From Lysobacter sp. ISL-50 (GTDB lineage Bacteria > Pseudomonadota > Gammaproteobacteria > Xanthomonadales > Xanthomonadaceae): 64,000 nucleotides of DNA. The notes below the pieces were generated by a model that made no database searches, was not told the DNA's origin, and saw only the letters and a program-made list of their open reading frames with translations. Positions 15,575 to 24,135 of this stretch are shown piece by piece (position 1 is the first letter of the stretch; the number at the start of each line of letters is the position of its first letter). Location of the stretch: NCBI RefSeq assembly GCF_018612875.1, contig NZ_JAGGRI010000010.1, positions 91,396-155,395 of the forward strand. Direction: 5' to 3'. The translations under genes and the position numbers were made by a program.

Positions 15575-17620
15575 TCAGCGCTCGATCGTCAGCCCCAGCT
15601 TGTCCGCGAACGCATCGCCGGTGGCGTTGCCGTGTTCGAAGCGGATTTCCACTTCGGCCCATTGCGCGTCGGCCGGGACGCGGCCTTGCAGGGTGTAGGT
15701 CTGCAAGGCGCCATTGCCGCCCGCGGGCGCGAGTTCGAACGCGCTGCCGGTGTAGAGCGCCTGCAGGCCCGGCCAGCTGGAGGCGCTGATCGCCGCCGGA
15801 TAGCCGGCGTCGGCGCGATCCAGCACCCGGTCGTAACGCAGATATTCGCCGGGCTTGAACGCGTACGACTTGCTGTTGGCGAAGTTCAGCGCGCCCGACC
15901 AGTTCGCCGGCCAATAGCCGCTGCCCGGCCAGGTGGCGTTGGACAGATAGCCCGGGTAATAGCTGTCGGCGCGATCGCTGTCGAGGTTGTAGCGGATGTA
16001 CTGATCGCCCTTGAAGAAGTACAGCTTGCTGCGGCTGAAGAAGAACGTCGCCTCGATGTCGCGCGCGCCGCCGGCGAATTTCTCCAGGCCCGGCCAGCTG
16101 CCGGCGATCGGCGCCGGATAGCCCGGGTCGGCGCTGCGCGCGGCCAGGTCGTAGCGCAGGTATTGCGCGTCCTTGAAGAAATACACCTTGCCGTTGCCGG
16201 CTTCGAAGGCCGCGTCGATATCGCGCGCGCCGCCGGCGAATTTCTCCAGGCCCGGCCAGTTCTCGGCGATGGATTGCGGATAGCCGCTGGCGACGCGATC
16301 GGCGGCGATGTCGTAGCGGTAGTAGTCGCTGCCGCGGAACACGTGGCCGATACCGGCGGCGCTGAAGCTGGCCAGTCCGCGCAGATCGTAGAAACGCAGG
16401 AATACCCGCGCGCGATGGCCGCTGGATGCGCCCAGGTCGGCGTTGAGCTTGAACCTCGCCGCGCCGTCGCTCAGATTCAAACCACGCAGATCCACGCGCT
16501 GGCTCAGGGTGTTGCTGCGCGAGGTGTCGCGGCCGATCAGCAGATTCGCGCCGCCGTCGCTGGGCCGCGCCGGCAACCACGTGTACTGCGCGTAGTTCAC
16601 CACTTGCCCGCCGTTGCCCTTGCGCCAGCCGGGCACGTCGCTGTCGTAGGCGCGATCGATACGGCCCTGCGAGTATTCGGCATCGGCGTTGGCGAGCAGA
16701 TTCACGCCGAACGCGGGCGCGGCTTCGCGCGCGGGCTTGTGCATCGGCCGGCCGTCGAGACCGGGCGGAACCGCCAGGCCCAGATGGGCGAGGATGCTCG
16801 GCGCGACATCGACCTGGCGCGGCGCCAGCCGCAGCGGTTCCATGCCGAGCTTGGGCACGGATTCGCCGCTGAAGGCGATCAGGGTCTTGCGGTCTTCCGG
16901 CGTGTTGTGGCCGTGATGGATCGAGCCGCCGTGATCGGTGCCGACGATGATCAACCAATCTTCGTTGGCGTAGTTCGCACGCGCGCGCAGCTTGGCGGTG
17001 AGCTGGCCGATGTAGCCGTCGATGCCACGGATCGCGGCGGTATAACCGCTGGCGTCGCGGTTGAAATACGTGCCGGCGTGGCCGGCTTCATCGGGTTGAT
17101 TGAAATCCAGCAGCAGCACGTCCGGACCGGCCGCCTCGCCGAGCAGTTCCAGGCCCTTGCTCAGCACGTTGGCGTCGCTGCCGGCGTTGTAGACCGTATC
17201 GGCCTTCCACGGAATCTCGGTGGCCAGCGGCGCCCACGACAACGCCGCAGCGGTGCGCTTGCCCGGCGCGACCGCTTCGATGCGGCTCAGCACGTCGGGC
17301 CAGGCGGCGTAATTCTTGCCCTTGAAACTGTTGTCGTAGACGCCGTGCTTGTCGCGCTCCACGCCGGTGAACAGCGACGACCAGCCGGTGCCGCTGATGG
17401 CGGTGTCGGCGGTGAGGCCTTCGCGGCCGAGGTAACCGTCGGCGACCAAGGCGTCGAGATTCGGCGTGGGCGTGGCGCCGTACACATCGCCGCGAAAACC
17501 GTCGGTGCCGATGAACAACACCTTCGGCGCCTTGGCCATGGCCGGCGCGGCGGCGGCGCAGACCAGCGCCAGGACGATGGACGCGGCGATACTGGAACGA
17601 TGCAATCGGGAACGCGACAT
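15575..17620 (-). CDS. Secreted alkaline-phosphatase-superfamily enzyme with four hemopexin-like repeats
   Basis: A 681-residue exported protein; the signal peptide ends near APAMA. Residues about 30-320 form a phosphodiesterase/phosphatase fold of the alkaline phosphatase superfamily. TDGFRGDVYG supplies a metal Asp, SGTGWSSLFTG the nucleophile region, QPDEAGHAG a D/H pair, and TDHGGSIHHGHN further metal ligands. Residues about 425-615 hold four hemopexin-type repeats, each with a YxRYD-like start and a GYP...WPGL end. Phosphonoacetate hydrolase and nucleotide pyrophosphatases share this fold. With its neighbours, a role in releasing phosphorus from an organic phosphorus compound outside the cytoplasm is likely, but the substrate is unknown. 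AGGAG precedes the ATG at 17620. Confidence 0.8.
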   Translation of the reverse strand: MSRSRLHRSSIAASIVLALVCAAAAPAMAKAPKVLFIGTDGFRGDVYGATPTPNLDALVADGYLGREGLTADTAISGTGWSSLFTGVERDKHGVYDNSFKGKNYAAWPDVLSRIEAVAPGKRTAAALSWAPLATEIPWKADTVYNAGSDANVLSKGLELLGEAAGPDVLLLDFNQPDEAGHAGTYFNRDASGYTAAIRGIDGYIGQLTAKLRARANYANEDWLIIVGTDHGGSIHHGHNTPEDRKTLIAFSGESVPKLGMEPLRLAPRQVDVAPSILAHLGLAVPPGLDGRPMHKPAREAAPAFGVNLLANADAEYSQGRIDRAYDSDVPGWRKGNGGQVVNYAQYTWLPARPSDGGANLLIGRDTSRSNTLSQRVDLRGLNLSDGAARFKLNADLGASSGHRARVFLRFYDLRGLASFSAAGIGHVFRGSDYYRYDIAADRVASGYPQSIAENWPGLEKFAGGARDIDAAFEAGNGKVYFFKDAQYLRYDLAARSADPGYPAPIAGSWPGLEKFAGGARDIEATFFFSRSKLYFFKGDQYIRYNLDSDRADSYYPGYLSNATWPGSGYWPANWSGALNFANSKSYAFKPGEYLRYDRVLDRADAGYPAAISASSWPGLQALYTGSAFELAPAGGNGALQTYTLQGRVPADAQWAEVEIRFEHGNATGDAFADKLGLTIER

Positions 17621-17719
17621 GCGGTGCTCCTGCGGTGAAAGGAGCCCGCAGGCTAGGACGCATCGCCCGCCATCGGCATGACTCAAACCGCGCAGCCGCC
17701 AGGGCCTGGCAAGTTCATG

Positions 17720-18559
17720 TCACGAATCGGTCATCACCATCAACTGCACCCAGTCGCCGGCGAACGAAGTCACGCCGAACTGCACCGGCACGCCCTGGGT
17801 ATCGACGTTGAGCGAATGCACGCACAGCACCGGCCGGCGCGTGGACTGGCCGAGCACGCGCGCGACTTCGGCGCCGGGCAGGCGCGCCATCACCGAGGTG
17901 TGCTTGCGCAGATAATCGCGCACGCCGAATTCGGCCAGGGTGCGGGTCACCGACAATTGTTCGGCGAATACGCGGTCCAGGCCGGGAAAACGTGAGGCCG
18001 GAAACCAGGCCTCGCTGTGGTCGACGGTGCGGCCTTCGACTTCGCTGGAATAGACGATGCGGTGCACGCGTTCGCCCGAGATCAGCCCCAGCGAGCGCGA
18101 GACCTGGCGCGGCGGGGTCTGGATGCCCGCTTCGATCAGGCGATAGCGGCTCTCCACGTTGAGGTCGTGCATGGCCTTGCCGAAGCGGGTGCGGCGGCCG
18201 ATCGGATAGTGATACGGATGCTCCTGCACGAAACTGCCGCGGCCGGTTTCGGTGCGCAAAAAGCCGCGCTCTTCCAGCGCTTCGATCGCGCGCCGCACGG
18301 TGTGGCGGTTGACGCCGAAGCGCTTGGCCAGATCGAACGCCGACGGCAGTTTGTCGCCTTCGCTCAGGTTGCCGGCGCGGATGTCCTTCAACAACGAGGC
18401 TTCGATCTGTTGCCACAGCGGCAGCGCGGCGTCGCGCTGGGCGGGGTGATCGCCCGCGGCGTCGTCGCCTTCGCGATGCGGGGTTTCGTCCGGCGCGAAC
18501 AGCGCGGCGGCCGTGTCGGCGGGGTCGCTGGCTACGACGGCTCGCTGGGTGGATGTCAT
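17720..18559 (-). CDS. phnF: GntR/UTRA transcriptional regulator, PhnF-like
   Basis: A 279-residue regulator of the HutC subfamily. After a variable N-terminus, the winged helix is at about residues 45-115 (LPLWQQIEASLLKDI, RFGVNRHTVRRAIEALEERGFL, GRGSFV). The UTRA ligand-binding domain fills the rest (LGLISGERVHRIVYSSEVEGRTV through the end). PhnF proteins repress phosphonate genes. It is divergent from phnM, and a putative operator lies 24 bases from its own start, so autoregulation is likely. GGAGG before the ATG at 18559 supports this start over the in-frame ATG at 18637, which would place the operator inside the gene. Confidence 0.88.
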   Translation of the reverse strand: MTSTQRAVVASDPADTAAALFAPDETPHREGDDAAGDHPAQRDAALPLWQQIEASLLKDIRAGNLSEGDKLPSAFDLAKRFGVNRHTVRRAIEALEERGFLRTETGRGSFVQEHPYHYPIGRRTRFGKAMHDLNVESRYRLIEAGIQTPPRQVSRSLGLISGERVHRIVYSSEVEGRTVDHSEAWFPASRFPGLDRVFAEQLSVTRTLAEFGVRDYLRKHTSVMARLPGAEVARVLGQSTRRPVLCVHSLNVDTQGVPVQFGVTSFAGDWVQLMVMTDS

Positions 18560-18582
18560 ACAACCTCCATCTGCGCCTGTTT

Positions 18583-18594
18583 GACTAGACAGGT
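18583..18594 (+). promoter_or_regulatory. Putative PhnF-type operator, site 2
   Basis: A second exact copy of GACTAGACAGGT in the 122-base divergent gap between the GntR regulator and phnM. Here CCTGT upstream and ACAGG within the motif form an inverted repeat with an 8-base spacer. The position could allow control of both genes. Confidence 0.75.
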
Positions 18595-18681
18595 CGGGCT
18601 CGGCATCAGCGGCCATGAGAACGCCCTGGCGTTGCATGGCCGTGACAGAACCCGCCGCCGCGCCGCTTCCCGTTTAGGCAG

Positions 18682-19818
18682 ATGACCGAACTGTTGCTCG
18701 ACAACGCACGACTGATCCTGCCCGAGGCGGTGATCGCCGGGCATGTGCTGATCGCCGACGGCGTGATCCGCGGGATCGGCCAGGGCCGCAGCCGCTCGCC
18801 GGCCGCGCTGGATTGCGAAGGCGATTACCTGCTGCCCGGCCTGGTCGAGCTGCACACGGACAATCTGGAAAAACATCTGCTGCCGCGCCCCGGCGCGCAC
18901 TGGCCGGCCGCGGCCGCGCTGCGCGCGCACGATGCGCAGTTGCTGGCGGCCGGGATCACCACCGCGCTCAACGCGATCTCGGTCGGCGAAGAAGACGCCG
19001 AGGAAGCAGTCGATCCGCAGGCGTTATTGGCGGCGCTGGCCGAAGCGCGCGAAGACGGCGGCCTGCGGGTCGAACACGCCGTGCATCTGCGCTGCGAACT
19101 GCCCTGCCCGGATCTGCCGGCGCGGCTGCAACCGCTGTTGCGCACACCCGGGCTGCGGCTGATGTCGTTGATGGACCACACGCCCGGCCAGCGGCAATTT
19201 CACGATCTGGAACTTTATCGAGGTTACAGCGCGCGCCACGGCAACGCCCGCGATCACGAGCAGTTCCAGGCGCGCGTGCAGCATCTGCAGCAATTGCAGC
19301 GGCGTCATGCCGATGCGCATCGCGGCGTGGTGTTGGCCATCGCGCGCGATCTGCGCCTGCCGTTGGCCAGCCACGACGATTCGGATCTGAACCACGTCGC
19401 CGAAGCGGTCGAAGCCGGCGCGTGCATCGCCGAATTCCCGGTCAATCTGGCCACCGCCAACGCCGCCCACGCGGCCGGTCTGCAGGTGCTGGCGGGCGCG
19501 CCGAATCTGGTTCGCGGCGGTTCGCACAGTGGCAACGTCGCCGCCAGCGATCTGGCGCGCGCGGGCGTGCTCGACGTGCTGTCGTCGGATTACGTGCCCG
19601 GCAGCTTGCTGATGGCGGCGTTCCAGTTGGGCGAGTGGGAATCGATCGGGCTGGCGCGCGCGATCGCGATGGTCACGCGCACGCCGGCGCGTGCAGTCGG
19701 TTATCGCGACCGCGGCGAGATCGCTCCGGGCCTGCGCGCGGATCTGTTGCGCGTGCGGGTGTCGCGCGGGTTGCCGCTGGTCGAATCGGTGTGGATAGGC
19801 GGCAAGAAGCGCTACTGA
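18682..19818 (+). CDS. phnM: Alpha-D-ribose 1-methylphosphonate 5-triphosphate diphosphatase PhnM
   Basis: A 378-residue amidohydrolase-superfamily protein. In the C-P lyase pathway PhnM removes pyrophosphate from the ribosyl-phosphonate triphosphate intermediate. The hallmark HTDNLEKHLLPRPG (near residues 58-71), ASHDDS, GAPNLVRGGSHSGN and LSSDYVPGSLL segments are all present, so metal ligands look intact. No phnG-L C-P lyase core genes or phnN are in this window, so PhnM is an orphan here: either the core is elsewhere or this PhnM acts on another substrate in the aminophosphonate pathway. It is divergent from the phnF-like regulator. Confidence 0.9.
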   Translation: MTELLLDNARLILPEAVIAGHVLIADGVIRGIGQGRSRSPAALDCEGDYLLPGLVELHTDNLEKHLLPRPGAHWPAAAALRAHDAQLLAAGITTALNAISVGEEDAEEAVDPQALLAALAEAREDGGLRVEHAVHLRCELPCPDLPARLQPLLRTPGLRLMSLMDHTPGQRQFHDLELYRGYSARHGNARDHEQFQARVQHLQQLQRRHADAHRGVVLAIARDLRLPLASHDDSDLNHVAEAVEAGACIAEFPVNLATANAAHAAGLQVLAGAPNLVRGGSHSGNVAASDLARAGVLDVLSSDYVPGSLLMAAFQLGEWESIGLARAIAMVTRTPARAVGYRDRGEIAPGLRADLLRVRVSRGLPLVESVWIGGKKRY

Positions 19819-19858
19819 CAGACACTCCGCGCCTCTCCCCTCGTCAATCGCCATCAGT

Positions 19859-19998
19859 TCCCCCCTTTGAAAAAGGGGGGTTAGGGGGGATTCGCTTTTG
19901 CTTTTGCTGTTGCGCGTGCAAAAGCAAATCCCCCGCGCTCCGATCATTCCCTTCGAAACTCACTCACGCCGGGCGCTCGCCCCCTTTTTCAAAGGGGG
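19859..19998. repeat. Family A palindromic repeat element
   Basis: Begins with CCCCCCTTTGAAAAAGGGGG, continues with a GCTTTTGCTTTTG/CAAAAGCAAA inverted pair and ends with CCCCCTTTTTCAAAGGGGG. The same architecture recurs near 33406, 33605, 35755, 42384-42535 and 61351-61471, always between genes. Resembles a REP/MITE-like non-coding element; no coding capacity. Confidence 0.85.
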
Positions 19999-20065
19999 CA
20001 AACTGACCGGCGAAAACGCCTTTTCGCCACCCCGCCACAAACTGAACGCGCCGCCCGTCACGACC

Positions 20066-20077
20066 GACTAGACAGGT
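20066..20077 (+). promoter_or_regulatory. Putative PhnF-type operator, site 3
   Basis: Third exact copy of GACTAGACAGGT, 97 bases upstream of the TonB receptor ATG and on the same strand as the gene. Flanked by ACC and AC as at site 1. Confidence 0.7.
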
Positions 20078-20174
20078 ACGCCGCGCAGTCCGCCCCGCGC
20101 GCACGGGCCTTCATATCGCCTCGCTGTAATGCCGCCAGACGCCGCAGCCGTGGCGCGCATTCCTCGAGAACCGC

Positions 20175-22451
20175 ATGAAAACCCCGACCCGCACTCCCCT
20201 GGCGCTGGCGCTGCTCGCCGTGCTGCCCCTGGTCTGTCAGGCACAAACCCCGTCCACGCCCGCCGATGCCGGCGTGCGCAACGCCAGCACCGCCGCGGTC
20301 GCCGCCGGCGGCGCGCCGCTGGAAACCGCCGCGACCCTGGATACGATCTCGGTGATCGGCCACCGCGAGGTGCGCCAGGTCCAGCACATCGGCAAGGTCG
20401 AGCTGCAGGCCAGCGCGCTCGGCACCAATCCGGTGAAGGTGCTGGAGAAACTGCCCGGCGTGCACTTCGTCTCTTCCGATCCGTGGGGCAGCTACGAGTG
20501 GTCCAACCGCATCGCCATCCGCGGTTTCGCCCAGAACCAACTGGGCTACACGCTCGACGATCTGCCGCTGGGCGACAACAGCTACGCGAACAACAACGGC
20601 CTGTCGCCCAACCGCGCGATCCTGCCGGAGAACATCGCGCAGCTCGAACTCGCGCAAGGCTCCGGCGCGCTGCGCATTCCCTCCACGAGCAATCTGGGCG
20701 GCGCGCTGTTGCTGCACTCCTCCGACCCGGAAAGCGAATTCGGCGCGCGCGTCAATCTGGCTTACGGCGACAACGCCACCTTGCGCAGCTTCGTGCGCGT
20801 GGACACCGGCGATCACGGCGGCTTCAGCGCCTACGTCTCGGGCATGCACAGCGAGGCCGATCGCTGGAAAGGCGCCGGCGTGCAGGAGCAGCAGCAGTTC
20901 AACGGCAAGGCGGTGTATCAGTGGGATCGCGGCCGCATCGCCGCGTGGTTGTCCACATCGCGCCGCAACGAAACCGACGACCAGGACATGTCGCTCGACC
21001 TGATCCGCCGCTGCGGCTACGACTGGGACAACTACGCACCCGACTGGCAGCGCGCGCTGGCCGCCGCCAAGGGCCAGTTCAGCGGTTGCGTGAAAACCAA
21101 GGACGACGCGTATTACCTGGCGCGCGGCATGCGCAACGACGATCTGGCCAGCGTATCGGGCGAGTTCGATCTCAACGACCAGCTGCGCCTGAACGCCACC
21201 GCTTACTACCATCGCAACGAAGGCCAGGGCCACTGGTTCACGCCTTACATCAGTTCGCCGACGATCCCGATGGCGCTGCGCATCACCAGCTACGACATCG
21301 AGCGCAGCGGCTTGAACGCGCGCCTGGCCTACACTCTGGACCAGCACACGCTGGAAGGCGGTTTCTGGTTCGAAGACAGCGTGCACGGCGCCGGCCGCAG
21401 CTTCGTCAACATCGCCGGACCCATCGACGATCAGCGCTTCTTCGATCCAAGCGAGTTCGCCCAGCGCCTGTTCCGGCAGCGTTTCGATACCCGCACGCGG
21501 CAGTGGTTTGTGCAGGACACGATGCGTTTTCTCGACGAACGCCTGACCATCAACGCCGGTTTCAAGGGCCAGCACGTAGTCACCGACGGCACCGTGGTGG
21601 TTCCCGGCCGGGCCGGCGGACGCCTGACCACGCGCGACAATTTCCTGCCGCAGCTCGGCCTGTCGTGGAAGTTGAACGAGCAAAGCGACGTGTTCGCCAA
21701 CTACGCGGAAAACCAGGCGGCGTTCCGTCCCGGCGTCAACGGCGCGTGGTCGCTGACCCAGGCGTCCTTTGACCTCAGCCGCGCCAGCGCCAAGCCGGAA
21801 GAGTCCAAGACCCTGGAACTGGGCTGGCGCTACGGCGACGATCGTTATCAAGTGTCCACTACGTTGTATGGGGTCAACTTCGATAACCGCCAGTTGGTGA
21901 TCGTGCCCTGCCCCGGCGTGGTCAGCTGTCCGAACCAGTTCGCCAACGTCGGCAAGGTGCGCACGCTCGGCGGCGAATTCGCCTTCGTGTGGACGCCGAC
22001 CGAACACCTGCGCTGGCTCACCAGCTATGCCTACAACGATTCGCAGTACCGCTCGGATTATCTGAGCAGCGGCAAGCTGGTGCAGGTGCGCGGCAAGCAG
22101 GTGGTGGATACGCCCAAGCAATTGTTCGCGAGCGAAATCAGCTACAGCGCCGGCGATTTCGAACTGCGCCTGGGCGGCAAGTACACCGGCAAGCGTTACT
22201 ACACCTACACCAACGACGCCGGCACCGACGCGTTCTGGCTGTGGGATGCGGGGGTGAGCTGGCAGCGCAAGGACGTGGGGCAGATCAAGTCGCTGCGGGT
22301 GGGTTTGAACGTTTACAACCTGTTCGACAAGACTTACATCGCGACCTTGGGCAGCAACGGCTTTCGCGATGCCGATCCGCAGGGGACGTTCCAGACGTTG
22401 TTGACGGGTGCGCCGCGGCAGTGGTTTGTTTCGGTGGATGCGAAGTTCTGA
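20175..22451 (+). CDS. TonB-dependent outer-membrane receptor, probably for a phosphonate
   Basis: A 758-residue receptor with a signal peptide (LALALLAVLPLVCQAQ). The TonB-box-like segment is near DTISVIGHRE, the plug domain follows (about residues 75-185: KVLEKLPGVHFVSSD, IAIRGFAQNQLGYTLDDLPLGD), and then a 22-strand barrel ends NVYNLFDKTY...VSVDAKF with the terminal Phe needed for outer-membrane insertion. It would import a substrate into the periplasm using TonB energy. The upstream operator copy and the neighbouring phnM/phnF genes suggest a phosphonate or phosphonate-bearing ligand. That ligand is an inference. Confidence 0.88.
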   Translation: MKTPTRTPLALALLAVLPLVCQAQTPSTPADAGVRNASTAAVAAGGAPLETAATLDTISVIGHREVRQVQHIGKVELQASALGTNPVKVLEKLPGVHFVSSDPWGSYEWSNRIAIRGFAQNQLGYTLDDLPLGDNSYANNNGLSPNRAILPENIAQLELAQGSGALRIPSTSNLGGALLLHSSDPESEFGARVNLAYGDNATLRSFVRVDTGDHGGFSAYVSGMHSEADRWKGAGVQEQQQFNGKAVYQWDRGRIAAWLSTSRRNETDDQDMSLDLIRRCGYDWDNYAPDWQRALAAAKGQFSGCVKTKDDAYYLARGMRNDDLASVSGEFDLNDQLRLNATAYYHRNEGQGHWFTPYISSPTIPMALRITSYDIERSGLNARLAYTLDQHTLEGGFWFEDSVHGAGRSFVNIAGPIDDQRFFDPSEFAQRLFRQRFDTRTRQWFVQDTMRFLDERLTINAGFKGQHVVTDGTVVVPGRAGGRLTTRDNFLPQLGLSWKLNEQSDVFANYAENQAAFRPGVNGAWSLTQASFDLSRASAKPEESKTLELGWRYGDDRYQVSTTLYGVNFDNRQLVIVPCPGVVSCPNQFANVGKVRTLGGEFAFVWTPTEHLRWLTSYAYNDSQYRSDYLSSGKLVQVRGKQVVDTPKQLFASEISYSAGDFELRLGGKYTGKRYYTYTNDAGTDAFWLWDAGVSWQRKDVGQIKSLRVGLNVYNLFDKTYIATLGSNGFRDADPQGTFQTLLTGAPRQWFVSVDAKF

Positions 22452-22465
22452 GTTCTTGCGGATTC

Positions 22466-22590
22466 GCGCCCCTCACCCCGGCCCTCTCCCGCTTGCGGGG
22501 TGAGGGGCCGCGCTTGCGAGCCATTGGCTCGCGCGGCACCGAACGCCCGAACGCTACGCGTTTGGGCCGGGGTGGGTTGGGGTGAGGGCC
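22466..22590. repeat. Family B palindromic repeat element
   Basis: CCCTCACCCC / CTCTCCCGCTTGCGGGGTGAGGG followed by a divergent GTTGGGGTGAGGG end. The same CTCTCCCGCTTGCGGG core recurs at 24949-25092 and, in degenerate form, near 32096-32150. Located between the TonB receptor and purN; non-coding. Confidence 0.75.
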
Positions 22591-22651
22591 GCCCGGCCCA
22601 ATGCCGCCGGATCGCCTAAAATGCCGCTCCGCACCCACCGCGCAGCCTGCA

Positions 22652-23335
22652 ATGCCCCGACCGCTCCCCCGCATCGCCGTCCTCGCATCGGGCCGCGGCA
22701 GCAATCTGCAGGCCGTCATCGACGCTATCGCCGCCGGCACGCTGGCCGGCGAGATCGTTGGCGTCTACTCCGACAAGCCCGGCGCGGTCGCCCTGCAACG
22801 CGTCCCCGAGGCGCTGCGCTGGTCGGCCGAGGCCAAGCGCTTCCCCAGCCGCGAAGCCTTCGATGCCGAACTGGCGGACGCGGTCGCCGCCTCGCGCCCG
22901 GATTGGGTGCTGTGCGCGGGTTACCTGCGCATCCTCGGCGACGCCTTCGTCGAACGCTTCCGCGGCCGCACCATCAACATCCACCCCTCGCTGCTGCCCA
23001 AGTTCCGCGGCCTGCGCACCCATGCGCGGGCCATCGAGGAAGGCGAGCAAGAACACGGCGCCAGCGTGCATTTCGTGATCCCGGAACTCGACGCGGGCGC
23101 GGTGATAGCGCAGGCCGTGGTGCCGGTCCACACCGGCGATACAGCCGACTTGCTTGCCGAACGTGTCCTCAGCGTGGAGCACCCCTTATTGCTGGCGGTA
23201 ATGAGACTGGCGACCCTCGGCCGGCTGGCTGAACACGGCGCAACCGTGAGCCTGGACGGTCATCCGCTATTTACGCCGCTGCGTTTAGATTTCGCCGGCC
23301 GATTGACCGACCCGGGCAACGGCAGCGCGGTGTGA
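22652..23335 (+). CDS. purN: Phosphoribosylglycinamide formyltransferase PurN
   Basis: A 227-residue enzyme transferring formyl from 10-formyl-tetrahydrofolate to glycinamide ribonucleotide in purine synthesis. The IAVLASGRGSNLQAVIDA N-terminus binds the phosphate. NIHPSLLPKFRGLRTHARAI carries the catalytic Asn and His, and ELDAGAVIAQ the catalytic Asp. The start ATG at 22652 gives the family's usual N-terminus. In relatives purN usually follows purM; here 18 kb of other genes lie between. Two DUF3108 genes follow. Confidence 0.95.
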   Translation: MPRPLPRIAVLASGRGSNLQAVIDAIAAGTLAGEIVGVYSDKPGAVALQRVPEALRWSAEAKRFPSREAFDAELADAVAASRPDWVLCAGYLRILGDAFVERFRGRTINIHPSLLPKFRGLRTHARAIEEGEQEHGASVHFVIPELDAGAVIAQAVVPVHTGDTADLLAERVLSVEHPLLLAVMRLATLGRLAEHGATVSLDGHPLFTPLRLDFAGRLTDPGNGSAV

Positions 23336-23415
23336 ATGCCGCCTCCGCGGCGGCAACGCGCGGCCCGGGCACGCACTCTCCCCTCGCGCTGCACGCCCCA
23401 GGACTCGCCCGCGTC

Positions 23416-24135
23416 ATGAAGTCCCTCCTGCCCCTGCTCCTGGCCGCCCTCGCCGGCGTGGCCGCCCCCGGCAGCGCGCTCGCGCTGGAACCGTTCGTGG
23501 CCAACTACCAGGTATTCAACGGCGGCAAGGCGTTGGGCGATGCGACCATGCAGGTCAAGCCCGAAGCCGGCCATTGGCGCATCGACCTCGACATCCGCGC
23601 CGAGCACGGCATGATGGGCCTCACCGGCGCGGCCGCGCAGCAGAGCACGCTGTTCGACCTGGTCGGCGACACTTACCGGCCGTTGAGCCAGACGATGGTG
23701 CGCAAGCTGCTGTTCTCCAAGCGCACCATCACCGGCACTTACGACTGGAGCAAGCACGCCGCGCAGTGGAGCGGCGACATCAAGGAACACCGGCGCAAGC
23801 CGATCGCGCTGGAGGACGGCGACATGAGCGGCCTGCTGATCAACCTGGCGGTGGTCCGCGACGCCCAGCCCGGCAAGACCTTGAACTACCGCTTCGTGGA
23901 TTCCGGGCGCTTGCGCCCCCATCAATACCTGGTGGCCCAGGAGCTGGAAGGCGTCAAGGTAGACGACATGAGCTTCAACGCGATGCGCGTCAACCGCGTG
24001 CAGAGCGGCAACGAGGAAACCTCGATCTGGGTGGTCGATGGCGTTCCCACCCCCGTGCGCATCCTGCAGCGCGAAGATGGCCAGGACACCTACGATTTAC
24101 GTCTGGTCGAATACAAAGGAGTCAACGAACAATGA
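23416..24135 (+). CDS. DUF3108 domain-containing exported protein, first copy
   Basis: A 239-residue protein with a signal peptide (LLPLLLAALAGVAAPGSALA). The DUF3108 fold covers most of the mature part: FVANYQVFNGGKALGDATMQV, TITGTYDWSKHAAQWSGDIKE and a closing PVRILQREDGQDTYDLRLVEY. The family is predicted periplasmic or outer-membrane-associated and rich in beta strands; its function is unknown. It overlaps the next DUF3108 gene by four bases (ATGA), so the pair is translationally coupled and probably arose by duplication. Confidence 0.8.
   Translation: MKSLLPLLLAALAGVAAPGSALALEPFVANYQVFNGGKALGDATMQVKPEAGHWRIDLDIRAEHGMMGLTGAAAQQSTLFDLVGDTYRPLSQTMVRKLLFSKRTITGTYDWSKHAAQWSGDIKEHRRKPIALEDGDMSGLLINLAVVRDAQPGKTLNYRFVDSGRLRPHQYLVAQELEGVKVDDMSFNAMRVNRVQSGNEETSIWVVDGVPTPVRILQREDGQDTYDLRLVEYKGVNEQ

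Larger units (their letters stand above)
19819..20174. other. Intergenic region: dispersed repeat and TonB-receptor control region
   Basis: No gene. It contains a family-A palindromic repeat (19859-19998) and, 97 bases before the receptor start, the third copy of the 12-base operator motif (20066-20077). Confidence 0.7.

Noticed and set aside
18682..19818. A complete C-P lyase operon
   Set aside because: Only phnM is present; no phnG-L or phnN genes were found in the window.
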